From Acinetobacter junii CIP 64.5 (GTDB taxonomy: Bacteria > Pseudomonadota > Gammaproteobacteria > Pseudomonadales > Moraxellaceae), in contig NZ_KB849654.1 of NCBI RefSeq assembly GCF_000368765.1, positions 89,535 through 153,534 of the forward strand: a stretch of DNA of 64,000 bases, written 5' to 3'. The notes beneath the pieces are model-generated. The model saw only the letters and a program-made list of their open reading frames with translations, was not told the DNA's origin and made no database searches. Below are positions 27,142 through 37,122 of the stretch, in pieces. The translations under genes and the position numbers were made by a program. The stretch's first letter is position 1. Every line of letters begins with the position of its first letter.

Positions 27142-29136
27142 TCACAAGTTTTTTTGAACCTGTTTTAGTGTAATCGCACAGTCTTTAAGCAAATGCTTAA
27201 AGAGCATGAGATTATTTTCATTCTTTTGCTCCTTAAAAATAATTTTTTGATATAACACAATAAGTTGTTCAAATGATTGATGACCATTAGCCTGTTCAGA
27301 TAAACGATGCATCCACATCTGAAATGTCTCAGAATGTCTTTTTCGCAAGTGAATGGGCAACTTTTTCTGAAACTTTTGTATTTCACGCTCGTAAGACGTT
27401 TGTTTTGATCTTTGCACCCACCAATAATAAGCCGCATACAAAATTAGAATTGATCCAAATCCTCCGATTAAAATAATCACATAGGCATAACTTGAATTTA
27501 ATCCTAAACGTGATAACCAATTTTTTTGCTTTTCTACGTCATATCCAACGACTTTACTCTGCCATTGATAACTTAAATAATCACTCCAAATTCGCATGTT
27601 TTTTAGCATTCTAAACTGCTGTAAACGCCAAGCTTCTGATTGCTGATCACCCCAAACTGTTTCGTCTTGGGCTAAATAATTTTGCATGCCTGTGTCAATT
27701 CTTTGCGGCGCAATCATCGCTGTTGAATCAATTCTTTGCCATTTACCATTTAGATAAACTTCACTCCATGCATGTGCATCTAATTGTCTTACTTCCCAAC
27801 TCTGATTATCAGGTGCTAGTTGCCCCCCTTGATAACCTGTTACCACACGGGCAGGAATACCTGCATAACGCATTAACATTACAAAACTAGATGCATAGTG
27901 CTCACAAAACCCTTTACGACTTGAAAATAAAAACTGGTCTATGCGGTTTCCACCCAAAGTTCCAGGAGTTAATGTGTATACAAAACCATTTTTGCGATAC
28001 CAAGCTAAGACATTTCGGATATATTGGTTCGGTTGATGCTGGCTTTGATTCAATAATGTTTCTGCGAGTTTCTGTGCTTTTGGATCTAATCCTTCAATAT
28101 ACCGAGTGTTTATTTCTATTTGTATTGGATTCAAAACTTCTGATAGGGCTGATATTTGGCCTAACCATAGCATTTGTATTGGTTGATTTCTCTTGATCAA
28201 CCTAGATGGACGAATACTATCATCCTGATAAACCTGTAAATATCGTTCTTGAGGAACTGAATATTCAAGCCCCATGATCCAATTGGATTGTTCATCAGCT
28301 GATAAATATTGGTATTTAACTTGTTTTTGAGTAGCGTAATTCACTCGCTTCAAACTTTGATTTGAATAATGACTGGTCCACGTTGAACCATCATACATAT
28401 CCAATACCAATGCTCTCCAATATAAATCATTTCGACTCGGCAACTGATTCATATTTGCCACAATACGAAATGCTAGAGCTGATGATTGCGACAGCTCCGC
28501 AATATCACCTGGTGACATACGATCACTAATCCCTGTCGTCGCACTATCTTGTTGAATTGGAATTGCCCACAATGGGGGTAACCGCGGGAAGAAAATAAAT
28601 AATAAAATAAAAAATGGTGTCGCTACTGCTACAAATTTAAATATCTGCTTTAAATCACGTCTGAACTGGTTTGATGCTGTTTTTTGCTGAAAAAGTGCGG
28701 TTTGAATGCGATATAACCCAACCATACACATGATAAATGCAGAAAATACTACTAGCGCCATCCAGAATGCTTGACTGTGCAATAATAGACTAGCACTGAC
28801 AAATAGTGCGAAGTTAAATACAACCAATAGATCTCGAGTATTTTTAACTTCCATTGTCTTTGCAATTAAACAGGTACAAAGAAATGCAACTCCTGCCTCC
28901 ACACCAAACAAGCTTCGGTATTGTAAAAAGATAAAGGCAATTGAAACTATCGTAAATGGAACAAGTATCCAATTCGAAAATGCTGTGATTTGGTTCTTTA
29001 AATATCGCCAAACCAAAACCAACAATACGACAGCCCATAGACCACTCAAAGTAAATGGAATAAACGGGATTTGTCCAATTAGTATTAAGACTAGCGCAAC
29101 TAAAATACAGAAATAAATTTGTTTATTCATCATCAA
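27142..29136 (-). CDS. TgpA-like membrane transglutaminase (DUF3488/transglutaminase core)
   Basis: 664-aa inner-membrane protein with five or six N-terminal helices (residues 1-200, DUF3488), a periplasmic transglutaminase-like domain with the complete triad C411 (GFCEHYA), H455 (DAHAWSE) and D470 (RIDSTA), a further membrane helix near 555-580 and a cytoplasmic C-terminal tail. TgpA of Pseudomonas aeruginosa has this layout and is essential there; its substrate is not settled. Its ATG overlaps the end of the DUF58 gene by four bases, so with the MoxR gene it forms the common MoxR-DUF58-transglutaminase operon. Confidence 0.93.
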   Translation of the reverse strand: MMMNKQIYFCILVALVLILIGQIPFIPFTLSGLWAVVLLVLVWRYLKNQITAFSNWILVPFTIVSIAFIFLQYRSLFGVEAGVAFLCTCLIAKTMEVKNTRDLLVVFNFALFVSASLLLHSQAFWMALVVFSAFIMCMVGLYRIQTALFQQKTASNQFRRDLKQIFKFVAVATPFFILLFIFFPRLPPLWAIPIQQDSATTGISDRMSPGDIAELSQSSALAFRIVANMNQLPSRNDLYWRALVLDMYDGSTWTSHYSNQSLKRVNYATQKQVKYQYLSADEQSNWIMGLEYSVPQERYLQVYQDDSIRPSRLIKRNQPIQMLWLGQISALSEVLNPIQIEINTRYIEGLDPKAQKLAETLLNQSQHQPNQYIRNVLAWYRKNGFVYTLTPGTLGGNRIDQFLFSSRKGFCEHYASSFVMLMRYAGIPARVVTGYQGGQLAPDNQSWEVRQLDAHAWSEVYLNGKWQRIDSTAMIAPQRIDTGMQNYLAQDETVWGDQQSEAWRLQQFRMLKNMRIWSDYLSYQWQSKVVGYDVEKQKNWLSRLGLNSSYAYVIILIGGFGSILILYAAYYWWVQRSKQTSYEREIQKFQKKLPIHLRKRHSETFQMWMHRLSEQANGHQSFEQLIVLYQKIIFKEQKNENNLMLFKHLLKDCAITLKQVQKNL

Positions 29137-30050
29137 GCCTGCGCCAGCAAAAGTTTAGCCTTGATTAACTGTGATTGACCTTGTCCACTTTCTAATCGTG
29201 CATGAGGCAATATCACAGCATAGTCATCGCCCAATAGTTCGCATTGCTCAATTAAACCCATCATAAAACTCAGTTTTTGTTCATGCCCTTGTGCAGGTAT
29301 TTGTTGATAATCTATTTCTAAATATTGATGATTGGCTTGAGTTTCGAACATTTTAATAAAAAATCCTTGTCCTCTTGCAACCTGTTTCCAAGCTACATTC
29401 TGATAGGAATCACCATGTTGAAATGCTCTTAGCTCTTTAAACTCATCTAAGCTGTCTTGAGTATTGGTAGGTTGGCTTTTATGTTCTTTTTGCCAATCGT
29501 GAGCTTTGGGAGCAATCCACACCTTATGCTTAGGATATAAATAAGTCCATGCACGCACTAAACCGAATGGGTAAGTAGAATATATTTTTATGGGTGAAAA
29601 ATCGTATTGTCCTCGAGTATTTGGATAAAATGGCAACTCAAAAATTTGTTGAGTATGCTCAAAGCAGAAAAAATGTTCTTTCTCTTCACTAATTATTCTC
29701 AAATATCGGGTGAAGATACTTTTTTGTTTAAACATTATTTTTAGTGTAAATGAGTTATCCACTTGCCCTATTTCAGGAAAGACAAGCTCTATATCCAGCC
29801 GATGTAACTGCTTAAAAGTAAGATAAAAACTAATCCATAAAATTGCACTAATTAAAAAACAAAAACCTAGAATTAAGTTATTTGCGTAGTTAATACCTGC
29901 AATAAACGTAATCAAAATTAGCACAAGATATAGAAAACCTTGCCTATATAAAAAGATCAAAATATCTTTTTGTGTAAGTCGCTTCTTTTCATCAATTTGG
30001 AATCGTTTTGCAATCCAGTTTTGTAGTGGATGCTTGAATAATTTTTGCAT
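29133..30050 (-). CDS. DUF58 domain-containing membrane protein
   Basis: 305 aa with two membrane helices at about residues 33-75 and a C-terminal DUF58 domain, a von-Willebrand-A-related fold usually found beside MoxR ATPases. The DUF58 core shows LDEFKELRAFQHGDSYQNVAWKQ-type residues (the R-x-Y-x-x-G-D-x-x-x-x-I-x-W consensus in variant form). Starts 13 bases after the MoxR stop and overlaps the transglutaminase start by four bases. Likely an assembly or metal-insertion partner of the MoxR chaperone; the actual client is unknown. Confidence 0.9.
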   Translation of the reverse strand: MQKLFKHPLQNWIAKRFQIDEKKRLTQKDILIFLYRQGFLYLVLILITFIAGINYANNLILGFCFLISAILWISFYLTFKQLHRLDIELVFPEIGQVDNSFTLKIMFKQKSIFTRYLRIISEEKEHFFCFEHTQQIFELPFYPNTRGQYDFSPIKIYSTYPFGLVRAWTYLYPKHKVWIAPKAHDWQKEHKSQPTNTQDSLDEFKELRAFQHGDSYQNVAWKQVARGQGFFIKMFETQANHQYLEIDYQQIPAQGHEQKLSFMMGLIEQCELLGDDYAVILPHARLESGQGQSQLIKAKLLLAQA

Positions 30051-30063
30051 ATCTCACTCTCAA

Positions 30064-31023
30064 CTAGAATGCCTCTACCGATTCTAAAATTTTTCTTACT
30101 TCATTTTCACCCAAACTGAGACGATGTGAAACTACAGATATAAACACCATCTGCACATCATCTGTAGTTACAAAAGCTCGTCCTTCTACTAATGCATAAG
30201 CTTGGGATGCAGCTTTTAATGCCAATACTCCACGTGTTGATAAACCATGACGCTGCTTACGTGTTTCAGCGGCTAAATCTAAAATATAGTTAAGTACAGC
30301 ATCACTTAAAAAAACTTGTTTAGCGAGTTCACGTAAATGCAAAATATCAGCTTGATTAAATACAGAATCCAATTGATGAATAAGAAGCTGACGTGAACTT
30401 TGTTGAAGTAAAAGTTTTTCAGCTTGGCGAGATGGATAGCCCAAAGACAAACGCATTAAAAAACGATCTAGTTGAGACTCAGGCAAAGCATAGGTTCCAC
30501 TTTGAAAAAGTGGGTTTTGCGTAGCAAGCACCCAAAAAGGCTGAGGTAATTCATAGTGAATACCATCAACTGTAACCGCCCCTTCTTCCATTGCTTCGAG
30601 CAACGCGCTTTGCGTTTTAGGGCTACAACGATTAATTTCATCCGCAAGTAAAATTTGAGTAAAGACAGGGCCTTTTTTAAATTCAAAAATATGTTCTTTT
30701 TGATTAAAAATATTGATACCAATCACATCACTCGCCAGCATATCATTGGTAAATTGGATTCGTTGAAAATGCAGTCCCGCCAAACGAGCTAAAGCACTGG
30801 CTAATGTTGTTTTACCCAAGCCAGGTAAATCTTCAAATAGCACATGACCACCAGCCAGCAAACAAGTCAGTGCAAGTTTAGTTTGTTGCGGCTTATCTAA
30901 GATCAGCTCATTAACCTGAATAAGGAAACTTTCTATTTTATGGCTAAAGCTTTTAATATCTTGTTCTAGTTGCTGATTTTGTATTTTTTTTTCTTGAACA
31001 GAAGCTTTTTCCATGCCCCACAT
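30064..31023 (-). CDS. MoxR family AAA+ ATPase
   Basis: AAA+ chaperone-like ATPase of the MoxR type, 320 aa from the chosen start. Walker A LPGLGKTT, Walker B LLADEINR, sensor 1 region LATQNP and the C-terminal lid with TRGVLALKAA. MoxR proteins usually assist maturation of VWA- or DUF58-containing partners, matching the next gene. Start set at 31023 because GGGGAT lies seven bases upstream; a longer reading from 31062 would begin inside the preceding gene's terminator hairpin. Confidence 0.93.
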   Translation of the reverse strand: MWGMEKASVQEKKIQNQQLEQDIKSFSHKIESFLIQVNELILDKPQQTKLALTCLLAGGHVLFEDLPGLGKTTLASALARLAGLHFQRIQFTNDMLASDVIGINIFNQKEHIFEFKKGPVFTQILLADEINRCSPKTQSALLEAMEEGAVTVDGIHYELPQPFWVLATQNPLFQSGTYALPESQLDRFLMRLSLGYPSRQAEKLLLQQSSRQLLIHQLDSVFNQADILHLRELAKQVFLSDAVLNYILDLAAETRKQRHGLSTRGVLALKAASQAYALVEGRAFVTTDDVQMVFISVVSHRLSLGENEVRKILESVEAF

Positions 31024-31040
31024 AATTCTATCCCCAAAAT

Positions 31041-31073
31041 AAAACAGTGTATGCCTCAACATACACTGTTTTG
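31041..31073 (-). terminator. terminator after the cstA-ybdD operon
   Basis: Perfect 13-bp stem AAAACAGTGTATG / CATACACTGTTTT with a six-base loop and T-rich sequence on both sides. Lies 29 bases downstream of the ybdD-like stop. Confidence 0.88.
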
Positions 31074-31101
31074 ATTTTTTTTCAAAGAAATCAAATGACT
31101 T

Positions 31102-31404
31102 CTAGCAAGGACATTTTTTCATATTCCCGCCTGACGATGGGTAACGCGCATCGACACAGTGACGATAAAAAGTCTTCGCATCCATCGGTGTCAAATCTGG
31201 ATGATGCTGTTGCATATGTCTGAGATAGTTTTCGTAATCTGGTACTCCAACCATTAAACGGAAACTTTTTTGCAAGTTCTGCCATAGAAGTGCGATACGA
31301 GACCAATTTCTTGGTGAGAAAATCAGGTGTTTTTGCGACATAATAGTGAATTTAATAATCTTCACGATTAAGGAACCACCTTCTTTCGCAATTTTGAAAT
31401 CCAT
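31102..31404 (-). CDS. YbdD/YjiX (DUF466) family protein
   Basis: Small partner gene of CstA. The C-terminal two thirds match the family (MVGVPDYENYLRHMQQHHPDLTP, then FYRHCVDARYPS and a Cys pair at the end). At 100 aa it is longer than the usual 65-70 aa because of an N-terminal extension of about 35 residues. The long start is kept because GGGAGAA sits five bases before this ATG, which lies two bases after the cstA stop. YbdD-type proteins are needed for pyruvate uptake by CstA-family carriers in E. coli. Confidence 0.88.
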   Translation of the reverse strand: MDFKIAKEGGSLIVKIIKFTIMSQKHLIFSPRNWSRIALLWQNLQKSFRLMVGVPDYENYLRHMQQHHPDLTPMDAKTFYRHCVDARYPSSGGNMKKCPC

Positions 31405-31406
31405 GC

Positions 31407-33509
31407 TTATTCTCCCTTCACGCTATTCGCAGTCATCGGTACATCTGAATAAACAGCAGGTGCCTCATTCACAGTAGGCGTTGAACTTGCTAATGCTTTG
31501 CGAATTGCTCCGATAGATGCAATTACCATTACGATAGCAACAATCATAAAGAATCCACACAACACCGCGTTGATTTGATTGGACATCACAATTGTTTGCA
31601 TCTCTGCTACTGTTTTCGCCGGAGCGAGTAGCTCCCCACGTGCAATCGCATCAGAAAAACGGTTCGCTTGAGCAAGAAAACCAATCTTTGGATTCTCATG
31701 GAAGATTTTTTGCCAACCTGCAGTCATAGAAGTGATAAATAAGAAAACTGTTGGGACGATTGTGACCCATACATATTTCTCTTTCTTCATCTTGAATAAA
31801 ATCACCGTACCCAAGATTAATGCCATTGATGCAAGAATTTGGTTACCAATACCAAAGAGTGGCCATAACGAATTAATACCACCTAGAGGATCAACTACAC
31901 CTTGATAAACGAAGAAGCCCCAGCCAGCAACCGCAACAAAAGTACCAACTAAGTTTCCAAAAAAAGAGCTAGATTGTTTAACCGCAGGTACAACTATCCC
32001 GACCGTATCTTGCACCATAAAACGACAAGCACGTGTTCCTGCATCCACCGCGGTTAAAATAAATAATGCTTCAAACAGGATCGCGAAGTGATACCAAAAA
32101 GCCATCATTGAACGACTATTGAAAATTTCAGAAATGATATGTGCCATACCAATCGCAAAAGTCGGTGCACCGCCTGTGCGAGATAAAATGGAACTCTCAC
32201 CCACTTCTTGTGCGAGTACTGTTAACATTTCTGGTGTAACGATAAAACCTAAATTACGGACAGCTTCAGCAGCTGTATCAACCGTTGTACCCAGCACTGC
32301 TGCAGGAGCATTAATCGCAAAATAGATTCCTGGATCAAGTACAGTCGCACAAATCATTGCCATAATGCCGACAAAAGATTCCATCAACATTCCACCGTAA
32401 CCTATCATACGAATATTTACTTCGTTATCGACGAGCTTAGGCGTGGTACCAGAAGAAACTAGCGCATGGAAACCAGAAATGGCACCACAAGCAATCGTAA
32501 TAAATAGAAATGGAAATAATGTCCCTGCGAAAACAGGTCCTGTACCATCCACAAAATGCGTAACCGCAGGCATTTTCAAATCAGGCATTGCAAAGACAAT
32601 ACCGATTGCTAAGCCAGCAATTACACCAATTTTAAGAAATGTTGATAAATAATCACGTGGTGCTAACAGTAACCAAACTGGTAAGACTGATGCAATAAAA
32701 CCATAAATGATTAATGCCCATGTCAATTGCGTTCCACTTAAGGTAAATAACTGTCCCCAATACGGATCTTTTGCGACATCACCACCAAAAACAATCGCGG
32801 CCATCATCAAGACGAAACCAATGATAGAGACTTCTGCAATTTTACCTGGGCGCAGATAACGCATGTACACGCCCATAAATAATGCAATAGGAATCGTTGC
32901 AGCAATACTAAATACACCCCAAGGGCTATGAGCTAATGCTTTAACCACAACCAGAGCAAGTACCGCAAGAATAATGACCATCACGCCCAATGTACCAAGC
33001 ATGACGATAACACCAGCAAAAGTACCCAATTCCTGCTTTGCCATTTCACCTAATGAACGACCATCACGACGTGTGGAGATAAACAGCACAAGAAAATCTT
33101 GAACTGCACCTGCAATCACCACACCGACAAGCAGCCAAATTGTTCCAGGTAAATAACCCATCTGAGCCGCTAGAATTGGTCCCACTAAAGGACCAGCACC
33201 AGCAATCGCCGCAAAATGATGCCCAAATAATACGTATTTATTGGTAGGAACATAATCCAAACCATCGTTTAAACGATGAGCTGGGGTTAATCGCCTTGGG
33301 TTTAATTCAAAAACCTTGTTTGCGATAAATAAACTATAGAACCGATATGCAATGCTATATACACAGACAGCAGCGAGAACCAACCAAACTGCATTTACAT
33401 GCTCACCGCGACTCACCGCCAATATCCCAAAAGAAATTGCCCCGATAATGGCAACTAAACTCCATAGAATCTTAGAGGAAAGCGATGTTTTTGCTTGTGT
33501 TATCTCCAT
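31407..33509 (-). CDS. cstA: carbon starvation protein CstA (pyruvate/peptide transporter)
   Basis: 700-aa polytopic inner-membrane protein with about 16-18 hydrophobic helices and the CstA signature near the N-terminus: NRRLTPAHRLNDGLDYVPT, GHHFAAIAGAGPLVGPILAAQ and a conserved central SGFHALVSSGTTPK. CstA proteins take up pyruvate or peptides under carbon limitation. Length and motifs match full-length members. AGAGGTTTTGA provides the ribosome site. Forms an operon with the ybdD-like gene. I cannot see a CRP-type operator with confidence in the 170 bases upstream. Confidence 0.96.
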   Translation of the reverse strand: MEITQAKTSLSSKILWSLVAIIGAISFGILAVSRGEHVNAVWLVLAAVCVYSIAYRFYSLFIANKVFELNPRRLTPAHRLNDGLDYVPTNKYVLFGHHFAAIAGAGPLVGPILAAQMGYLPGTIWLLVGVVIAGAVQDFLVLFISTRRDGRSLGEMAKQELGTFAGVIVMLGTLGVMVIILAVLALVVVKALAHSPWGVFSIAATIPIALFMGVYMRYLRPGKIAEVSIIGFVLMMAAIVFGGDVAKDPYWGQLFTLSGTQLTWALIIYGFIASVLPVWLLLAPRDYLSTFLKIGVIAGLAIGIVFAMPDLKMPAVTHFVDGTGPVFAGTLFPFLFITIACGAISGFHALVSSGTTPKLVDNEVNIRMIGYGGMLMESFVGIMAMICATVLDPGIYFAINAPAAVLGTTVDTAAEAVRNLGFIVTPEMLTVLAQEVGESSILSRTGGAPTFAIGMAHIISEIFNSRSMMAFWYHFAILFEALFILTAVDAGTRACRFMVQDTVGIVVPAVKQSSSFFGNLVGTFVAVAGWGFFVYQGVVDPLGGINSLWPLFGIGNQILASMALILGTVILFKMKKEKYVWVTIVPTVFLFITSMTAGWQKIFHENPKIGFLAQANRFSDAIARGELLAPAKTVAEMQTIVMSNQINAVLCGFFMIVAIVMVIASIGAIRKALASSTPTVNEAPAVYSDVPMTANSVKGE

Positions 33510-33628
33510 TCAAAACCTCTCAAATATTTCACTTTTGGTGATTTGGATTTCCATTCCTATATTTTCTTTAGAAAATATCTTCGTGAGTTTATCGTTTATT
33601 AAAATAGATTTATCTAATACTTTGGCAT

Positions 33629-33657
33629 AAAAAAGGGATGATTCTTTATCATCCCTT
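33629..33657 (-). terminator. efp terminator
   Basis: Stem AAGGGATGAT / ATCATCCCTT followed on the minus strand by TTTTTTAT, 28 bases after the efp stop. The T run belongs to the minus strand, so it serves efp. Confidence 0.88.
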
Positions 33658-33685
33658 CGATAATCGTATACTTTGTGTTTAACGA

Positions 33686-34255
33686 TTATGCACGCTCTAG
33701 GTAGTCACCAGTACGAGTATCTACACGAACGCTTTCTTCTTGCTGAACGAATAATGGAACACGTACCACAGCACCTGTTTCAAGTTTCGCAGGCTTACCG
33801 CCACCGCCAGAAGTATCACCACGTACACCAGGATCAGTCTCAACAATTTTGAGCACAACAAAGTTTGGTGGGCTTACCGTTAAAGGTACACCATTAAATA
33901 ACATGATTGTACATTTTTCATTTGAATCATCTTTTAACCATTTTGCAGCGTCGCCCATTGCTGTTTTATCAGCAGCGATTTGCTCAAAAGTTACTGGATC
34001 CATAAAGTTCCACATTTCGCCATCGTTGTAGAGGTATTCCATTTCTACTTCTACAATATCAGCAGCTTCTAAAGAATCACCTGATTTGAATGTTTTTTCT
34101 AATACTTTACCAGAGCGAAGGTTACGTAATTTTACGCGGTTAAACGCCTGACCTTTACCTGGTTTTACATATTCATTTTCCATGATTGAACATGGGTTAC
34201 CATCCAGCATGACCTTAAGGCCAGCTTTAAAATCATTTGTAGAATAATAGGCCAT
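33686..34255 (-). CDS. efp: elongation factor P
   Basis: 189-aa translation factor that rescues ribosomes stalled at polyproline stretches. KOW-like N-terminal domain with the modifiable lysine K34 in KPGKGQA, followed by two OB-type domains ending GDYLERA. K34 is the site that beta-lysylation systems modify. The divergent neighbour across 87 bases is epmB, one of those modification enzymes, so the pair likely share regulation. Confidence 0.97.
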   Translation of the reverse strand: MAYYSTNDFKAGLKVMLDGNPCSIMENEYVKPGKGQAFNRVKLRNLRSGKVLEKTFKSGDSLEAADIVEVEMEYLYNDGEMWNFMDPVTFEQIAADKTAMGDAAKWLKDDSNEKCTIMLFNGVPLTVSPPNFVVLKIVETDPGVRGDTSGGGGKPAKLETGAVVRVPLFVQQEESVRVDTRTGDYLERA

Positions 34256-34342
34256 GAAAGGCGCACTCCAACTTAAAACTCAAATCTATTAATGCTAGAC
34301 TAGGCCAATAGCCTTTAGGCTAACACTATTTTAACGTATGGC

Positions 34343-35359
34343 ATGATAAACTATTTACATCAAGAGAAAAACTGGCAATCACAACTCAGTGATCTAATTA
34401 CTGATCCTTTAGAGTTGTTAAATCTGCTTGAGTTATCCACTGAACAGTTATTATCAGGGGCAATCTTTGCCTCTGAACAGTTCAAATTACGTGTTCCACG
34501 CGCATTCGTCGGAAAAATGAGCATTGGAGATCCTTTTGATCCCTTATTGCTACAAGTTTTACCCCATCATTTAGAACTTGAAGACCATCCAGAATTTGTT
34601 ACTGACCCACTTGGTGAAGAAGCAGCTAATCAAATGGCTGGAGTTCTACATAAATATCAATCACGTTTTTTACTGACTTTAACTGGTGCATGTGCGATTC
34701 ATTGTCGTTATTGTTTCCGTCGCCATTTCCCATACCAAGAAAACCTACCCAAAAATGATGATTGGATTAATATCAAACAGTATATTGAGCAAAATCCACA
34801 AATTAATGAAGTTATTTTGAGTGGCGGAGACCCCCTAACTTTATCAAATCGAAAATTATCACTTTGGTTGGAACGTCTAGCATCTCTCCCTCAGATTAAG
34901 ATTCTGAGAATTCATTCACGTGTTCCCGTCGTTATTCCAAATCGAATCGATGAAGAGCTGATTTCTATATTAAAAAACAGTAGGCTACGCATTGTAGTAG
35001 TGATACACTCAAATCACGCAGCTGAACTTGACGACTTTACTTGCTCAAAGTTATTACAGTTATCAGAACACCATATTACAGTGCTAAATCAAGCAGTTTT
35101 ACTCAAAGGTGTGAATGATTCTGCAGAAATTTTGAATAATTTAAGTTTGCGTTTATTTGACGCGCGTGTAATGCCTTATTATCTTCATGTATTAGATAAA
35201 GTAAAAGGCGCTCAACATTTTGATTTAAGATCTTCAGAGATAGATCATATATATACTGATGTTTTAGCGAGTTTACCTGGATATCTTGTCCCTAAACTCG
35301 TAAGGGAAATTGCGGGCGAAAAAAATAAAACACCGCTTTTTGGGGTTCAAACGTTCTGA
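34343..35359 (+). CDS. epmB: EF-P beta-lysylation protein EpmB (lysine 2,3-aminomutase)
   Basis: Radical-SAM, PLP-dependent enzyme that converts alpha-lysine to beta-lysine for attachment to EF-P. The iron-sulfur motif C117-x3-C121-x2-C124 (ACAIHCRYCFRR) is intact, followed by VILSGGDPL and IHSRVPVVIP. 338 aa, the usual size for EpmB and shorter than catabolic lysine aminomutases. The partner EpmA is not in the window. The next gene starts two bases after the stop. Confidence 0.96.
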   Translation: MINYLHQEKNWQSQLSDLITDPLELLNLLELSTEQLLSGAIFASEQFKLRVPRAFVGKMSIGDPFDPLLLQVLPHHLELEDHPEFVTDPLGEEAANQMAGVLHKYQSRFLLTLTGACAIHCRYCFRRHFPYQENLPKNDDWINIKQYIEQNPQINEVILSGGDPLTLSNRKLSLWLERLASLPQIKILRIHSRVPVVIPNRIDEELISILKNSRLRIVVVIHSNHAAELDDFTCSKLLQLSEHHITVLNQAVLLKGVNDSAEILNNLSLRLFDARVMPYYLHVLDKVKGAQHFDLRSSEIDHIYTDVLASLPGYLVPKLVREIAGEKNKTPLFGVQTF

Positions 35360-35361
35360 GA

Positions 35362-37122
35362 TTGATTACAATGATGGATAATGCATTTTCGGATATTTTT
35401 CAAATTCCCACTGTTTTAAGAAGGGATAAACTCAGTTTTTGTGATTCAAACACTAAAAGCTTGAACGAATGGATTTCAACACTTGCCATAATGCAATTGG
35501 GTGATACCTCTAAAGCATTATTCTCAGCTTTACTTGAGCTAAGTGAATTTGAATGCTCAGAAACTTTGCGTTTTGATTTAATACAGACACTACACCCTAC
35601 CATCGAAAATGTTTTAGGTAGTCTAGAAAAGAATTTTTTTAATCAAGGTGTCATCACCTCTGATCGTAATGAACACATTATCGAACTAGCAATGCTTTTG
35701 CGTTGTTACTTCGCAGCGATTTATATCAATATTGTTCGCCGAAGTAGCGATCAACTTGAGCATCAAAAATTTTCTTTTTTTGCATTAAATCAAAAGAAAA
35801 ATCTCCAGACTGCAAGAACCTTAGCGACTTTCCAAGCATTACAACAACTCACTCAACTCCTGTATCAGCAACATATGCTTTATAGTGAACCTGTTGCAGG
35901 ACAATGGCTCATTGCTCACCAACTTTATGATGCAGCTGTAACTCATAAATATCATCATACTACTTTGGAACAACCAGCAGGTAAACCAAGCCTCAATAAT
36001 GTTGCTCAAGCTTATGCACAACTTATTTTGCTAGATATCTTTAACACCAATCAAATCCGCCAATCTGAGATTCAAGCTTTATTCCAATGTAGCTTTGACT
36101 GGGCGAAAATGCTGCAACTATTACCAAAGGAAACTGAATTAACCAAATATGTAGTTGATACCAGTAAAGATCACCCGCCTATTTATAACAAGAAACAGAG
36201 TTCAGGATTTAATCCAAATATTTTTATCAGCACCAATAGTCTTTTAGATCATGTCACTGCAACACTTCACAAAAATGCAGAATATATTTCTAAAAATGAA
36301 AAAATCTATTTAACTCCTGCCTTGAAATTTCATGTTCAAACGATTCTTGGCACTACTGCTGAACGACGTCACGAGCGTTATGAGTACTCTGCACAGTTGC
36401 ATATTTGTTTTGGATTACTCACCGCTCATTTCTATCTATCTAAAGCAAAGAATTTCGCTGAAACTCTTCAACTTGAACATGGCTATGGATTACAAAGCGA
36501 ATCTCGCTTTTTGTCATTGTGGGATAAAAAAGAATCTTCTGACAATCAAGAATCTTCCATCCAACGTTTAAGCCGTGAAAGTAAAGCAGTTTATCAAGCA
36601 GACATTCTTGATATTAGTGTAAATGGATATCGTATTAAATGGACGACTGAAGCACCTAAAAACCTTCGGACTGGCGAATATATCTTGGTGAAAGAAACCT
36701 CACATGGTCATTGGCGAGGTGGTGTTATTCGTTGGCTTAAACAATCCAGTGAAAAAAGCCTTGAACTCGGTTTAGAGGTTTTAGCACAGGATATTTTCCC
36801 ATGCGCAGTACGTATTCAATCTGACCGCCATGTGAGTAATTACCACCCTGCACTTATTTTAAAAAATCATAATCTGGATGAAACAAAAACAACAATCATA
36901 TTGCCAGGTTCGCAAATTTTCAGAGAACAGCAAGCTATTCATTTACGATTGGGGAAAGAGGAAGTAAAAGTGTACTTATTAACAGCACAGTTAATTACTC
37001 AAAGTTTTGTCCAGTTTGATTTCGAATTGCTCAATGAAGAAGATGAACCTAATCTTCAAAAATTTATAGCACAAAAGAATATGGATACAAATGATCAAGA
37101 TTTATGGGAAGCATTGAAGTGA
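35362..37122 (+). CDS. PilZ-domain protein upstream of fimX-like gene (586 aa)
   Basis: Large helical N-terminal region (about 1-320) of unknown type, then a PilZ-like domain. The two c-di-GMP-binding motifs are present: R335-x3-R339 (RRHER) and D417-x-S419-x2-G422 (DISVNG). They are separated by nearly 80 residues, much more than the usual 20-30, so the domain carries an insertion. The C-terminal part (430-586) continues the beta-barrel and a second beta-rich stretch. It overlaps the following FimX-like gene, suggesting a c-di-GMP signalling pair linked to twitching or biofilm control. No signal peptide or membrane helix. Confidence 0.8.
   Translation: MITMMDNAFSDIFQIPTVLRRDKLSFCDSNTKSLNEWISTLAIMQLGDTSKALFSALLELSEFECSETLRFDLIQTLHPTIENVLGSLEKNFFNQGVITSDRNEHIIELAMLLRCYFAAIYINIVRRSSDQLEHQKFSFFALNQKKNLQTARTLATFQALQQLTQLLYQQHMLYSEPVAGQWLIAHQLYDAAVTHKYHHTTLEQPAGKPSLNNVAQAYAQLILLDIFNTNQIRQSEIQALFQCSFDWAKMLQLLPKETELTKYVVDTSKDHPPIYNKKQSSGFNPNIFISTNSLLDHVTATLHKNAEYISKNEKIYLTPALKFHVQTILGTTAERRHERYEYSAQLHICFGLLTAHFYLSKAKNFAETLQLEHGYGLQSESRFLSLWDKKESSDNQESSIQRLSRESKAVYQADILDISVNGYRIKWTTEAPKNLRTGEYILVKETSHGHWRGGVIRWLKQSSEKSLELGLEVLAQDIFPCAVRIQSDRHVSNYHPALILKNHNLDETKTTIILPGSQIFREQQAIHLRLGKEEVKVYLLTAQLITQSFVQFDFELLNEEDEPNLQKFIAQKNMDTNDQDLWEALK

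Noticed and set aside
31024-31062. Longer N-terminus for the MoxR protein
   Set aside because: It would start inside the terminator hairpin of the previous operon and has no ribosome site.
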